Below are positions 55,971 to 64,000 of a stretch of 64,000 bases of DNA, in pieces. Made by a program: the position numbers and the translations under genes. The notes under the pieces were generated by a model that made no database searches, had not been told where the DNA came from, and saw only the letters and a list, made by a program, of their open reading frames with translations. Positions within the stretch are counted from its first letter, which is position 1; each line of letters begins with the position of its first letter. Where the stretch lies: the NCBI RefSeq assembly GCF_003268775.1, contig NZ_QLSU01000002.1, positions 496,001 through 560,000 on the forward strand. Direction: 5' to 3'. This stretch comes from Paraburkholderia unamae (GTDB lineage Bacteria; Pseudomonadota; Gammaproteobacteria; Burkholderiales; Burkholderiaceae).

Positions 55971-57254
55971 GTGAAGAAACCTCTCCACAAAGTCCTCTAC
56001 TTCCAGGTGATCGTGGCGATCGTCATCGGCGTGATCCTGGGCCATTACTGGCCCGCCATCGGCATCGACATGAAGCCGCTCGGCGACGCCTTCATCAAGC
56101 TCATCAAGATGGTGATCGGGCCGATCATCTTCTGTACCGTCGTGACCGGCATCGCCGGCATGGAGGACATGAAGAAGGTGGGCCGCGTGGGCGGCAAGGC
56201 GCTGCTCTACTTCGAGATCGTCTCGACCTTCGCGCTGGTGCTCGGCCTCATCGCCACGCACGTGCTCAAGCCCGGTGCGGGCTTCAACGTCGACGTCCAT
56301 TCGCTCGACGCCAAGGCCGTGGCGAGCTTCGCCGAAAAGGCGCATGGCCAGAGCAGCGTCGACTTCCTGATGCACATCATTCCGGACACGATCACCTCGG
56401 CGTTCGCGCAGGGCGAGATCCTCCAGATCCTGCTGATCGCGCTGCTGTTCGGCGCCGTGCTCACGCAACTGGGCGAGCGTGGCCGCGTGGTGACCGAGTT
56501 CATCGACAGCGTCTCGGGCGTGCTGTTCGGCGTCGTGAAGATCGTCACGAAGCTCGCACCGATCGGCGCGTTCGGCGCGATGGCGTTCACCATCGGCAAG
56601 TACGGCGTGGGCTCGCTCATTCCGATGCTCAAGCTCATCGGCACGTTCTATCTCACGTCGGTCGTGTTCGTGCTCGTCGTGCTCGGCACGATCGCGCGCT
56701 TCACGGGCTTCTCGATCATCCGCTTCGTTTCCTACATCAAGGAAGAACTGCTGATCGTGCTCGGCACGAGCTCGTCGGAATCGGCGCTGCCGCAACTCAT
56801 GCAGAAGCTCGAGCGCCTCGGCTGCTCGCGCTCGGTGGTGGGCCTCGTGGTGCCGACCGGTTACTCGTTCAACCTCGACGGCACCAACATCTACATGACG
56901 ATGGCGGTGCTCTTCATCGCCCAGGCGACCAACACCGATCTCACGTGGACGCAGCAGCTCACGCTGCTCGCGGTGACGATGCTCACCTCGAAGGGCGCAA
57001 GCGGCGTGACCGGCGCAGGCTTCATCACGCTCGCGGCGACGCTCGCCGTGGTGCCGACCATTCCGCTCTCGGGCATGGTGCTGATTCTCGGCATCGACCG
57101 CTTCATGAGCGAGTGCCGCGCGCTCACCAACATCGTCGGCAACGGCGTGGCGACCGTCGTGGTCTCGGCATGGGAGAAGGAGCTCGACCGCAACAAGCTG
57201 CGCGCCGTGCTCTCGGGCGATGTCGAAGAAGTGAAGGAAGGCGCGGGCGTGTAA
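55971..57254 (+). CDS. dctA: C4-dicarboxylate:cation symporter DctA
   Basis: A 427-residue glutamate/DctA-family transporter taking up succinate, fumarate and malate. Eight helices and two hairpins fit. Signature segments are [36 protein letters not shown] (HP1), [27 protein letters not shown] (TM7) and [19 protein letters not shown] (HP2). The start is a GTG at 55971. It is expressed from a sigma-54 promoter and followed by its sensor-regulator pair. Confidence 0.95.
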   Translation: MKKPLHKVLYFQVIVAIVIGVILGHYWPAIGIDMKPLGDAFIKLIKMVIGPIIFCTVVTGIAGMEDMKKVGRVGGKALLYFEIVSTFALVLGLIATHVLKPGAGFNVDVHSLDAKAVASFAEKAHGQSSVDFLMHIIPDTITSAFAQGEILQILLIALLFGAVLTQLGERGRVVTEFIDSVSGVLFGVVKIVTKLAPIGAFGAMAFTIGKYGVGSLIPMLKLIGTFYLTSVVFVLVVLGTIARFTGFSIIRFVSYIKEELLIVLGTSSSESALPQLMQKLERLGCSRSVVGLVVPTGYSFNLDGTNIYMTMAVLFIAQATNTDLTWTQQLTLLAVTMLTSKGASGVTGAGFITLAATLAVVPTIPLSGMVLILGIDRFMSECRALTNIVGNGVATVVVSAWEKELDRNKLRAVLSGDVEEVKEGAGV

Positions 57255-57516
57255 GCCACGCCATGCGGGGCGGGCGCGTGGGCGATGCTGTCGTGTCCGC
57301 CGCGCGCCGTCCCCGGCTTTGTCTGACCGTTCCATCTTCATGCGGCACGTGCCGTTGGGCGGTGCACCGTTTCCCCTGCGTGCGCATCGCCCGTTTTTTG
57401 CCTTTCCACCCAAGCCGGCCCGGCGCCGCTTCACATCGCGCGTTCTCCCCGGACGCCGCACGGCGAGCATGTGCCACAATTCCGCTCATCCCCTCGACCG
57501 TCTGGAAGCCGTTGAC

Positions 57517-59394
57517 GTGACGCGCCGCCTCATCATCCTCTTCGCGCTCGCCGCCGGGCTCGTCGCGGTCTGTGCGCTCACGTGGGCGCTCACCTGGCAG
57601 ACCGGCATCGACGCGCTGCGCCGCAACGCCGCCGTGCGCGGCGACCGCACCGCGGCCTCGCTCAAGAGCACGCTGGAGCGCTACGACTCGCTGCCCTATA
57701 TCGTGGGCGAGCATCCGCTCGTGCAGGACGTGCTCGTCGATCCGAAGCCCGAGTGGGTCGCCGCGGCGAACCGCTATCTCGAAGACGTGAACCGCCACGC
57801 GCGCGCCACGACGACCTACATCATCCGCGCCGACGGCATGAGCATCGCGGCGAGCAACTGGCGCGACCCGGACAGCTTCGTGGGCGTGGATTACCGCTTC
57901 CGCCCGTATTTCATCGACGCGATGCAGGGCGGCGTGGGCCGCTTCTTCGGCATCGGCACGATTTCGCACGATCCGGGCTACTACGTGTCGCAGCCCGTGC
58001 GGCGCGACGGCAAGATCGTCGGCGTGGCCGTGGTCAAGCTCAATCTCGAATGGTTTCCGGGCACCGATGCCTCGGAGCCGCTCCTCGTCACCGACGATCA
58101 CGGCGTGATCTTTCTCTCCTCGGTGCCCGCGTGGAAGTACCGCACAGTGCGCCCGCTGCCGCCTGCCGTGGTCGCCTCGATCGACGCCACGCGCCAGTAC
58201 GCGAGCGAGCCGATCGCGCCGCTGCCCACGAGCGTCGAGCGCGTGCTGCAAGGCGACGCCGACATCGTGCGTATGGGCGCAGGGCTGCGCGCGCCACGCT
58301 ACCTGGAAACGCGCCGCTCGCTCGGCGAGCCCGACTGGCATCTCGTCACGATGTCGTCGATCGATCCCGTGGTGGACGCCTCGCGCAACGCGACCATCAT
58401 GACGGGCTTCGGCTATGTGTCGCTGTGCCTCTTCGGCTTTTACTGGCGCATGCGGCGCGCGCGCGTGAAAGAGGTGATGCGCAGCCGCGCGATGTTGCAG
58501 AAGGCCTATGCGATGCTCAACGAGCGCGTGGCCGAGCGCACCGCCGATCTTTCGCAGGCGAACGAGCGCCTGCAACGCGAGGTGGCGGAGCGCACGCGCG
58601 CGGAAAGCGTGCTGCGCGCGACCCAGGACGAACTGATCCAGGCGAGCAAGCTCGCCGCGCTCGGCCAGATGGCGGCGGGCATCACGCACGAGCTGAACCA
58701 GCCGCTCGCCGCGCTGCGCAGCTTTTCCGACAACACGCGCGTGTTTCTCGAACGCGGCCAGTACGCGGCCGCCACCGAAAACCTGGAGGCGATCGCCTCG
58801 CTCACCGAGCGCATGGGCAAGATCGTCAACCAGCTCAAGCTGTTCGTCGGGCGTGCGCGGCCCAGAAGCGCGCGCGCGCCGGTTGCGCGCGCGCTGCGCA
58901 ACTCGCTCGCGCTGCTCGGCAAGCGGCTCGAGGGCGTGCGTGTGGAGCTTGCGCTGATCGAGGACGGCGCGCCGCCCGCGCCGCTCGACGCGAGCGCGGA
59001 GTACCCTGATCTGGTCGCGCAGAGCGACGACCTGCGGCTCGAACAGGTGCTCATCAATCTGCTCGGCAATGCGCTCGACGCGGTGGCGGGCGTGCCCTCG
59101 CCACGTATTGCGATCGACGTTCTGGCGAGCGCCGCGACCCTTGCCATCGCGGTGCGCGACAATGGCCCGGGCATTCCCGAGGACGTGCTGCCGCGTCTCT
59201 TTGAGCCGTTTTTCACGACCAAGGAAATGGGGCAGGGGCTCGGCCTCGGGCTCGCGATTTCCTCGTCGATCGCACGCGACTGCGGCGGCACGCTCACCGC
59301 GAGCAATGACACGGGCGGTGGCGCGTGCTTCGTGCTGACACTGCGCCGCGCTCGCGCGGATGCCGCGAGCGTCGCGCGGGCGGCGGGACTTTGA
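57517..59394 (+). CDS. dctB: C4-dicarboxylate sensor histidine kinase DctB
   Basis: A 625-residue membrane kinase. TM1 is RRLIILFALAAGLVAVCALTW. A double-PAS (CACHE) periplasmic sensor includes YIIRADGMSIAASNW and VDYRFRPYFIDAMQGGVGRFFGIG. TM2 lies near 300 (GFGYVSLCLFGFYW), followed by a coiled coil, H-box MAAGITHELNQPLAAL, N-box NLLGNALDAV, DNGPGIPEDVL and GQGLGLGLAIS. I start at the GTG with GGAAG upstream; an ATG at 57469 is an alternative. It senses dicarboxylates and phosphorylates DctD. Confidence 0.92.
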   Translation: MTRRLIILFALAAGLVAVCALTWALTWQTGIDALRRNAAVRGDRTAASLKSTLERYDSLPYIVGEHPLVQDVLVDPKPEWVAAANRYLEDVNRHARATTTYIIRADGMSIAASNWRDPDSFVGVDYRFRPYFIDAMQGGVGRFFGIGTISHDPGYYVSQPVRRDGKIVGVAVVKLNLEWFPGTDASEPLLVTDDHGVIFLSSVPAWKYRTVRPLPPAVVASIDATRQYASEPIAPLPTSVERVLQGDADIVRMGAGLRAPRYLETRRSLGEPDWHLVTMSSIDPVVDASRNATIMTGFGYVSLCLFGFYWRMRRARVKEVMRSRAMLQKAYAMLNERVAERTADLSQANERLQREVAERTRAESVLRATQDELIQASKLAALGQMAAGITHELNQPLAALRSFSDNTRVFLERGQYAAATENLEAIASLTERMGKIVNQLKLFVGRARPRSARAPVARALRNSLALLGKRLEGVRVELALIEDGAPPAPLDASAEYPDLVAQSDDLRLEQVLINLLGNALDAVAGVPSPRIAIDVLASAATLAIAVRDNGPGIPEDVLPRLFEPFFTTKEMGQGLGLGLAISSSIARDCGGTLTASNDTGGGACFVLTLRRARADAASVARAAGL

Positions 59395-59426
59395 AGCCCG
59401 ACAATGAATCAGGATGACGAACGAAT

Positions 59427-60776
59427 ATGGTCAATGCAACGCCCGGCCGGGTGCTCTACGTAGAGGATGACGAACTCGTGCGCCGCGCGGGCGTGCAAAG
59501 CCTGCAACTCGCGGGCTTCGACGCCGCCGGTTTCGCGAACGCCGAAGCCGCGCTGCCGCTCGTCGATGCCGACTTCGCGGGCATCGTGGTGAGCGATATC
59601 CGCCTGCCCGGCATGAGCGGGCTCGACCTGCTCGCGCAGTGCCACGAGCGCGCGCCCGATGTGCCCATCATCCTCGTGACGGGCCACGGCGATATCTCGA
59701 TGGCCGTGCAGGCCATGCGTGACGGCGCGTACGACTTCATCGAGAAGCCGTTCGCCTCGGAGCGCCTCATCGAAACAGTACGGCGTGCGCTGGAGCGGCG
59801 CCTCCTGATGCTGGAAAACCACGCGCTGCGCCGCGAGCTGGCGGGGCAGAACGCGCTCGCGCCGCGCATCATCGGCAAGAGCCCGGCGATCGAGCAGGTG
59901 CGCAAGCTCATTGCGAACGTCGCGCCCACGGATGCCTCGGTCATCATCAACGGTGACACCGGCGCGGGAAAGGAGCTGATCGCGCGCAGCCTGCACGAGC
60001 TGTCGCCGCGCCATGACAAGCCGTTCGTGGCTGTGAATTGCGGCGCGCTGCCCGAGCCGATGTTCGAGTCGGAGATGTTCGGCTACGAGGCGGGGGCGTT
60101 CACGGGCGCGGCCAAACGCCGGATCGGCAAGCTCGAACACGCGAGCGGCGGCACGCTCTTTCTCGACGAGATCGAGAGCATGCCGCTGTCGTTGCAGGTG
60201 AAGCTGCTGCGCGTGTTGCAGGACGGCGTGCTGGAGCGCCTGGGTTCGAATCAGCCGGTGCGCGCCGACTTGCGCGTGGTCGCGGCGGCCAAGGGCGACA
60301 TGAACGAGCACGTGGCGGCGGGGACCTTCCGGCGCGACCTGCTGTACAGGTTGAACGTCGTGACGATCGCGCTGCCGCCGCTCGCCGAGCGGCGCGAGGA
60401 CATCGTGCCGTTGTTCGAGCATTTCCTGCTCGACGCGGCGGTGCGCTACCAGCGCCCCGCGCCGCTGCTCACCGAGCGCGACCGCATGCGGCTCGCGCAG
60501 CGCGACTGGCCGGGCAATGTGCGCGAGCTGCGCAACGCGGCGGACCGCCGGGTGCTTGGGATTCCCGACGATCTCTCGACGGACGCGGCGGGCGGCGCAG
60601 ACGAGGCGCAGCCGCTCAAGGAGCGCGTGGAGCAGTACGAGCGCGCATTGATCGCCGACGCGCTGCAACAGAGCAACGGCGCCGTCGCCCAGGCGGCGGA
60701 GCGCCTGCAAATGGCAAAGGCCACGCTGTACGAGAAGATTCGCCGCTACGGGCTCGTGGCGCGCGGCGAGGGCTAG
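59427..60776 (+). CDS. dctD: Sigma-54-dependent response regulator DctD
   Basis: A 449-residue NtrC-family activator. The receiver has phospho-acceptor Asp57 ([12 protein letters not shown]) and the KPF lysine. The AAA+ domain has Walker A GDTGAGKE (usually GETGTGKE), GAFTGA in [12 protein letters not shown], and [17 protein letters not shown]-type helix-turn-helix ([24 protein letters not shown]) closes it. GAFTGA contacts sigma-54, matching the dctA promoter. A terminator follows. Confidence 0.94.
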   Translation: MVNATPGRVLYVEDDELVRRAGVQSLQLAGFDAAGFANAEAALPLVDADFAGIVVSDIRLPGMSGLDLLAQCHERAPDVPIILVTGHGDISMAVQAMRDGAYDFIEKPFASERLIETVRRALERRLLMLENHALRRELAGQNALAPRIIGKSPAIEQVRKLIANVAPTDASVIINGDTGAGKELIARSLHELSPRHDKPFVAVNCGALPEPMFESEMFGYEAGAFTGAAKRRIGKLEHASGGTLFLDEIESMPLSLQVKLLRVLQDGVLERLGSNQPVRADLRVVAAAKGDMNEHVAAGTFRRDLLYRLNVVTIALPPLAERREDIVPLFEHFLLDAAVRYQRPAPLLTERDRMRLAQRDWPGNVRELRNAADRRVLGIPDDLSTDAAGGADEAQPLKERVEQYERALIADALQQSNGAVAQAAERLQMAKATLYEKIRRYGLVARGEG

Positions 60777-60816
60777 TCGCGCCGCGGCATGATCGGCATC
60801 GCGGTGTGCAGGCGTA

Positions 60817-60846
60817 AAAAAAGCAGCGGGTTTCCGCTGCTTTTTT
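60817..60846. terminator. Bidirectional terminator, dctD / TlpA-like gene
   Basis: AAAAAAGCAGCGG and CCGCTGCTTTTTT pair perfectly over a GTTT loop between convergent genes. Confidence 0.94.
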
Positions 60847-60879
60847 CATGGGCGACTGGATCGCGCGTTGTATCGCAAG

Positions 60880-61413
60880 TCAGGTCGCAAGCGCCTTTTG
60901 CAGCAGCTTGTCGAGCTCCGCGAACTGCGGCTCGCCCACATAGCGCTTGAGAATCTTGCCGTCGCGGCCGATCACGAAGGTGGTGGGCGTGAGCTGGACA
61001 TTGCCGAACTGCTTCGCCGCCGAGCCGTCATCCATCGCCACCTTGAAAGGCAGCTGGCGCGTTTGCGCGTAGTTGGCCACGTACATCGGCGCGTCGTAGT
61101 TCATCGCCACGGCCACGAATTCGAGACCGTCGCCCTTGAAGCGGTTATAGGTCTGAATCATCTTCGGCATTTCCTGCATGCAGGTCGTGCAGCTCGTGGC
61201 CCAGAAGTTGATGAGATAGACCTTGCCCTTGAGGTCGGCCGTGGAGACCTTCTGGCCGGAGAGCAGCGTGAAGGTGGCGTCCGGCACGCGCTGCTGGCTG
61301 CCGAAGAACGCGAAATAGCCGGCCACGGCGATCGCGACGACGACAACCGCCGCGCCGATGCGGCGGATCGCGCCGGAACGCGGGTTCGATGAATTCGGGG
61401 ATGCAGCGGTCAT
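60880..61413 (-). CDS. TlpA/ResA-like thiol-disulfide oxidoreductase
   Basis: A 177-residue protein: N-terminal anchor (RRIGAAVVVVAIAVAGYFAFF), then an AlkC/Redoxin domain with INFWATSCTTCMQEMPKM (active site CTTC), the central insert GDGLEFVAVAMNYDAPMYVANYA, and the cis-Pro strand QLTPTTFVIGRDGKI. It faces the periplasm and likely reduces disulfides, for example in cytochrome c maturation; the partner is unknown. The ATG at 61413 begins the conserved part. Confidence 0.9.
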   Translation of the reverse strand: MTAASPNSSNPRSGAIRRIGAAVVVVAIAVAGYFAFFGSQQRVPDATFTLLSGQKVSTADLKGKVYLINFWATSCTTCMQEMPKMIQTYNRFKGDGLEFVAVAMNYDAPMYVANYAQTRQLPFKVAMDDGSAAKQFGNVQLTPTTFVIGRDGKILKRYVGEPQFAELDKLLQKALAT

Positions 61414-61459
61414 GAGCCTTGCCTCGTGCGCCAAATGGACGCGGGAATGGAGCCCGGTT

Positions 61460-61465
61460 ATTGTA
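61460..61465 (-). promoter_or_regulatory. -10 box of the TlpA-like gene
   Basis: TACAAT on the minus strand, 46 bases before the start, giving a leader of about 40 bases. Confidence 0.45.
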
Positions 61466-61561
61466 GCGCCGAATTTCCCGACATAGCGGTTGCGGCACGC
61501 CGTTGCGCGCGCCTCAGCGGATAATGGCGCGCTCCTTTCACTTTTGTGACGATCGCGCCCC

Positions 61562-62158
61562 ATGGTCTTAGCCCTTCTCCGCCGTGTCCGCCTTTCGCTC
61601 GCCGTGCGGCTCCGCGTGCCGCACGCAGCCGTCGCGCCTGCGCTGGGCGTGCTCGCGGTGGCCGGCGCGCTGGCCGCCTGCTCGCCGACCTACGACTGGC
61701 GCACGATCTCCAACAACGAGAGTGGCTACACGGTGGACATGCCCGCGAAGCCGGACAAGGACGAGCGCGGCATCGACGTGAACGGCACGCCCATGCGCAT
61801 GCGCATGCAAACGGCCGAAGTCGCGGGCGACGTGTTCGTGGTCGGCACGCTCGATCTGCCGGACGCGCAGCCCGCAACGCAGCAAAAGGCCCTCGATTTC
61901 CTGCGCGCCGGGCTTGCGCGCAACGTGGGCGTGACCCCCGACGCGCACGCGGTGCCGGTGCCGCTCGCAACGGGCGGCGCCGTGGAGGGCGTGGAGATGC
62001 GGGTTGCCGGCAAGGCTGGGGCGAACGGCGAAACGCGCACGATCCACGCGCGCCTCGTGGTGAAGGGCGCGCGCGCCTACCAGGTGGCGATCGTCGGGCG
62101 CGCCGAACCGCCGGTCGAGCAGGTTGACCAGTTCTTCGGATCTTTCAAGCTCTACTGA
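61562..62158 (+). CDS. Lipoprotein of unknown function
   Basis: A 198-residue lipoprotein: the leader APALGVLAVAGALAAC ends in a lipobox (Cys near 40), followed by SPTYDWRTISNNESGYTVDMPAKPDKDERGIDVNGTPMRMRMQT. The YTVDMPAKP strand resembles PsbP/DcrB-like folds. Conserved-looking C-terminus EPPVEQVDQFFGSFKLY. It diverges from the TlpA-like gene (148 bp). Function unknown. Confidence 0.8.
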   Translation: MVLALLRRVRLSLAVRLRVPHAAVAPALGVLAVAGALAACSPTYDWRTISNNESGYTVDMPAKPDKDERGIDVNGTPMRMRMQTAEVAGDVFVVGTLDLPDAQPATQQKALDFLRAGLARNVGVTPDAHAVPVPLATGGAVEGVEMRVAGKAGANGETRTIHARLVVKGARAYQVAIVGRAEPPVEQVDQFFGSFKLY

Positions 62159-62594
62159 GTGTCGGGACTCCGGAGCACACGCGCGGCGGTACAAACCCAC
62201 CCACGCAGCGACGGGCAGTTACGGTCGGGAGTGAAAGTTTACCCAAAGGTTTACGCGCTAATTCACGGATTTGATTGAAGGTTTACCGGTTACCCACAGC
62301 GGCTGTGGGTAACTTTGTGGAAAAAGTCCGCTCGCAGGCCGGAAAAGGCCGTCCTGTGGGCCTTCTGTTAGTTTTGGCGGCTTCCCGGTGAATCCTGAAA
62401 AGCTGAAGAATCAAGGGCTTGGCGAATCGCCCGGCGTGTAATGCGAACCATGCACAAAACCGGGCTCAATACGACCAAATGTGCATAAGTCAAGTCTTGA
62501 CTTCGATTTATTGGCGCTATCCACATTCCGCCGCGGCACAAGCGACACAAGCGCCGCCCACTTTCGCCGGCTGATTCGCTGGACCGCAGCGGCC
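62159..62594. other. Intergenic region, lipoprotein / comM
   Basis: 436 bases between convergent genes. 62238-62324 is AT-richer and holds several DnaA-box-like words and a 25-bp palindrome. The remainder to 62594 shows no gene; no terminator with a T-run was seen. Confidence 0.55.
62289..62313. repeat. 25-bp palindrome of two TTACCCACA boxes
   Basis: GTTACCCACAGC and its reverse complement flank one G. Each arm carries TTACCCACA (62290-62298 plus; 62304-62312 minus), one base from the DnaA box. TTTTCCACA (62324-62316 minus) next to it fits TTWTNCACA exactly, and TTACCCAAA lies at 62239. Confidence 0.75.
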
Positions 62595-63194
62595 CTACCG
62601 CTCGGCCAGCACGCGCCGGTACTGCACGGCCTCGGCCACATGCGCGGCGCCTGGCATGGGCGCGCCCGCGAGATCGGCAATCGTGCGGGCGACCTTCAGC
62701 ACCCGGTAGTGCGCGCGCGCCGACCAGCCGAAGCGCTCGCCCGCCTCGCGCAGCAGCGTTTCTCCTGCGGCGTCGAGGCGGCAGACCGCGTCGGTTTCGC
62801 GGCCGCTCAATTCGCGATTGGGCTTGCCCTGGCGTTCGAGCTGGCGTGCGCGCGCCGCCTGCACGCGAGCGGCGATGACGGCGCTCGGCTCCGCGTTCGC
62901 GCTGGCGCGAGCGGCCAGTTCGGCGGGCGGCAGGGCGGGAATCTCGATCTGGATGTCGATGCGGTCCAGCAGGGGCCCCGAGAGTTTGCGCAGGTAGCGC
63001 GCGGCGCTTTCGGGCGTGCAGCGGCAGCGCCCGGCCGGGTCGCCGCGCCAGCCGCACGGACAAGGGTTCATCGCGGCGACGAGCTGGCATGCGGCGGGGA
63101 AGTCGGTTTGCCAGGCGGCTCGCGAAATCGTGATCGAGCCCACTTCGAGCGGCTCGCGCAGCGTTTCGAGCACGTGACGGTCGAACTCGGGCAT
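62595..63194 (-). pseudogene. comM: comM (yifB), C-terminal remnant
   Basis: Only the last 199 codons of ComM, a Mg-chelatase-like AAA+ helicase that aids branch migration in natural transformation (normally about 505 aa), remain. They run from MPEFDRHVLETLREPLEVGSI through VAAMNPCPCGWRGD, CRCTPESAARYLRKLSGPLLDRID and LLKVARTIADLAG to VQYRRVLAER. The zinc-type cysteines CPCG...CRC are intact. The conserved LFLDE- that should precede MPEF is replaced by LHL from foreign DNA. The N-terminal 60 percent, with Walker A, is absent from this side. The cause is the element starting at 63195. Confidence 0.88.
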
Positions 63195-64000
63195 TAGGTG
63201 TAACTTTTTGTCTGTCTGTTTTCGCGCCCATTCATAAAAACTATGATTGCGGTGAGCGATTGGAGGCGGAATGAAACCCGGCCCTAATAAATATCGAATT
63301 GTCTACATCCACCCTAGAAAAGACTTCGAGGGCGTTAAGAGCGCCGTTAAGGCCATCAGTGATTGTTATGAGGATATCCGGCGCCTCGATTCCGATTCAT
63401 CGTTGCCTGACGAAGATTTCGCGCTCATCGACTTTCAACCCCGCCTGTTTGAGCTTCCTTTGATCGCTGTAATTGTCGACAACAGTGGAAGAATAGTCCT
63501 TTTACCTACCCTATTTTTGGCCGACACTGCTTTGGCGAGCAGGTCGGTCACGGGAGACACAGTGCGCACCTATGCCGAAGCTCTTTTGCCTTGGCTGAAG
63601 TATGTGGATGACAGCGCCATTACGCTACATGACGTGACCGAGGAGACAATCGGCGTGTATCGCGCGAAGGTCTCTCACGAAAAAATAGCTGGATCAGACT
63701 CCAAATACGCCAGTGCGACGGTCAACCAACGCGTTGTTGTACCTGCAATATTTCATGAGTGGGGTCAACGCAGAAACACAATGCCGTCGAGTCTCGGGAA
63801 ATATTTGTGCACAGCTGACCCAAATAACCGCTGGCATCCGCTTTCACGGAACTCTCGGCACCGGTTTTCGCGCCTACAGCGAATTGCTACGCCGCGAGTA
63901 ATCAAGAAACTCCCTGTCTCACTAGGTGAAGAAGAGATTCGCAGGCTCTTCGCAATCACCCCGATGCCTTACAAGTTGATGCTGAAATGGAGCGTCGCTT
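63195..64000. mobile_element. Left end of an integrative element inserted in comM
   Basis: Homology to comM stops after the ATG complement at 63192-63194. The following sequence (TAGGTGTAACTTTTTGTC...) is clearly AT-richer, and its first gene, 76 bases in, is a tyrosine recombinase using codons rare in the rest of the window (TTA, CTA, ATA, AGA). comM is a known island target (AbaR elements of Acinetobacter). The exact edge may shift by a few bases because CTAATG/AAATG share letters. The right end, cargo and size are outside the window. Confidence 0.8.
63271..64000 (+). CDS. Tyrosine recombinase/integrase, N-terminal 243 residues
   Basis: An open frame from the ATG at 63271 (GGAGGCGG just upstream) to the window edge. 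Residues 1-95 form an unassigned domain (KYRIVYIHPRKDFEGVKSAV, ADTALASRSVTGD). Then comes a SAM-like core-binding domain (TVRTYAEALLPWLKYVDD, about 97-114), a basic linker (RHRFSRLQRIATPRVIKKLP), and the start of the catalytic domain (VSLGEEEIRRLFAITPMPYKLMLKWSVA), where RxxxTGLR-type sequence should follow. The Arg-His-Tyr residues are beyond the edge. It points away from the junction and is the likely integrase of the element. Confidence 0.8.
   Translation, partial: MKPGPNKYRIVYIHPRKDFEGVKSAVKAISDCYEDIRRLDSDSSLPDEDFALIDFQPRLFELPLIAVIVDNSGRIVLLPTLFLADTALASRSVTGDTVRTYAEALLPWLKYVDDSAITLHDVTEETIGVYRAKVSHEKIAGSDSKYASATVNQRVVVPAIFHEWGQRRNTMPSSLGKYLCTADPNNRWHPLSRNSRHRFSRLQRIATPRVIKKLPVSLGEEEIRRLFAITPMPYKLMLKWSVA

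Noticed and set aside
60235..60260. tRNA T-loop-like GGTTCGAATC
   Set aside because: It is inside the conserved dctD AAA+ coding region and no cloverleaf can be built around it.
63195..63270. Tn7/AbaR transposon end
   Set aside because: No repeated TnsB-type 22-mers were seen in the 76 bases before the recombinase gene, and that gene is a tyrosine recombinase, not a DDE transposase. Kept only as a target-site parallel.

Overview
The window comes from a GC-rich betaproteobacterium of the Burkholderiaceae, most likely Paraburkholderia, Caballeronia or Burkholderia. The evidence is very high GC, methionine synthase split into two genes, small protein families typical of the group (DUF1840, DUF3567, DUF2917, DUF3108, PXPV repeats), PhaM, and the orders dacA-dat-ybeD, lipB-lipA and coaX-birA. 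Nearly all of it reads as core chromosome. No rRNA, tRNA, CRISPR array, transposase or prophage was seen. The one clear accessory segment is the last 0.8 kb.

Layout. 1-2943 (minus): MaoC-like hydratase (cut by the window edge), DUF1289, YbaK-type deacylase, HMG-CoA lyase and GhrA. 3230-4526: a small hydrolase converging on a ParE/CopG-type toxin-antitoxin pair with its own promoter and operator. 4567-10906: ackA and pta diverge from a large DUF3141 (PHA-synthase-like) protein followed by fabI, an acyl-phosphate/acyl-CoA module. 11078-15640: sulfate-binding protein, PXPV protein, a putative LPS glycosyltransferase and a DppA-type binding protein. 15871-20255 (minus): argS, SPOR protein, dsbA and an SDR enzyme. 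20577-28695: DUF1840, a small secreted protein, split metH, DUF3567, a PcaD-like hydrolase and a DUF3108 protein. 28853-33097: an IclR regulator divergent from a fumarylacetoacetase-family gene, a LivK-type binding protein and an enoyl-CoA hydratase. 33257-37382: phaM, a patatin, a ferritin-like diiron protein and rfaE2. 37445-39433 (minus): a small membrane-anchored protein, coaX and birA.

The birA/mlaE divergent region holds two five-unit arrays of DnaA-box-like 9-mers. It is followed by a four-gene MCE lipid-transport operon (STAS-permease fusion, ATPase, MCE protein, lipoprotein), a VanZ protein, a [2Fe-2S] ferredoxin and a hydrolase. Next come dacA-dat-ybeD, a LysR/DUF2917 divergent pair and lipB-lipA. 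The tauABC operon and the C4-dicarboxylate system dctA-dctB-dctD follow. dctA has a textbook sigma-54 promoter, a duplicated upstream activator site and a 9-codon leader ORF. The stretch ends with a TlpA-like thioredoxin and a lipoprotein.

At the right edge only the C-terminal 199 codons of comM (yifB) remain. The gene is broken at about 63195, inside the conserved LFLDE-PEF region. Visibly AT-richer DNA with rare codons begins there and encodes the start of a tyrosine recombinase. This is the left end of an integrative element that uses comM as its target, and its cargo lies outside the window. It is the best lead here for something new; the phased 9-mer arrays are the second.
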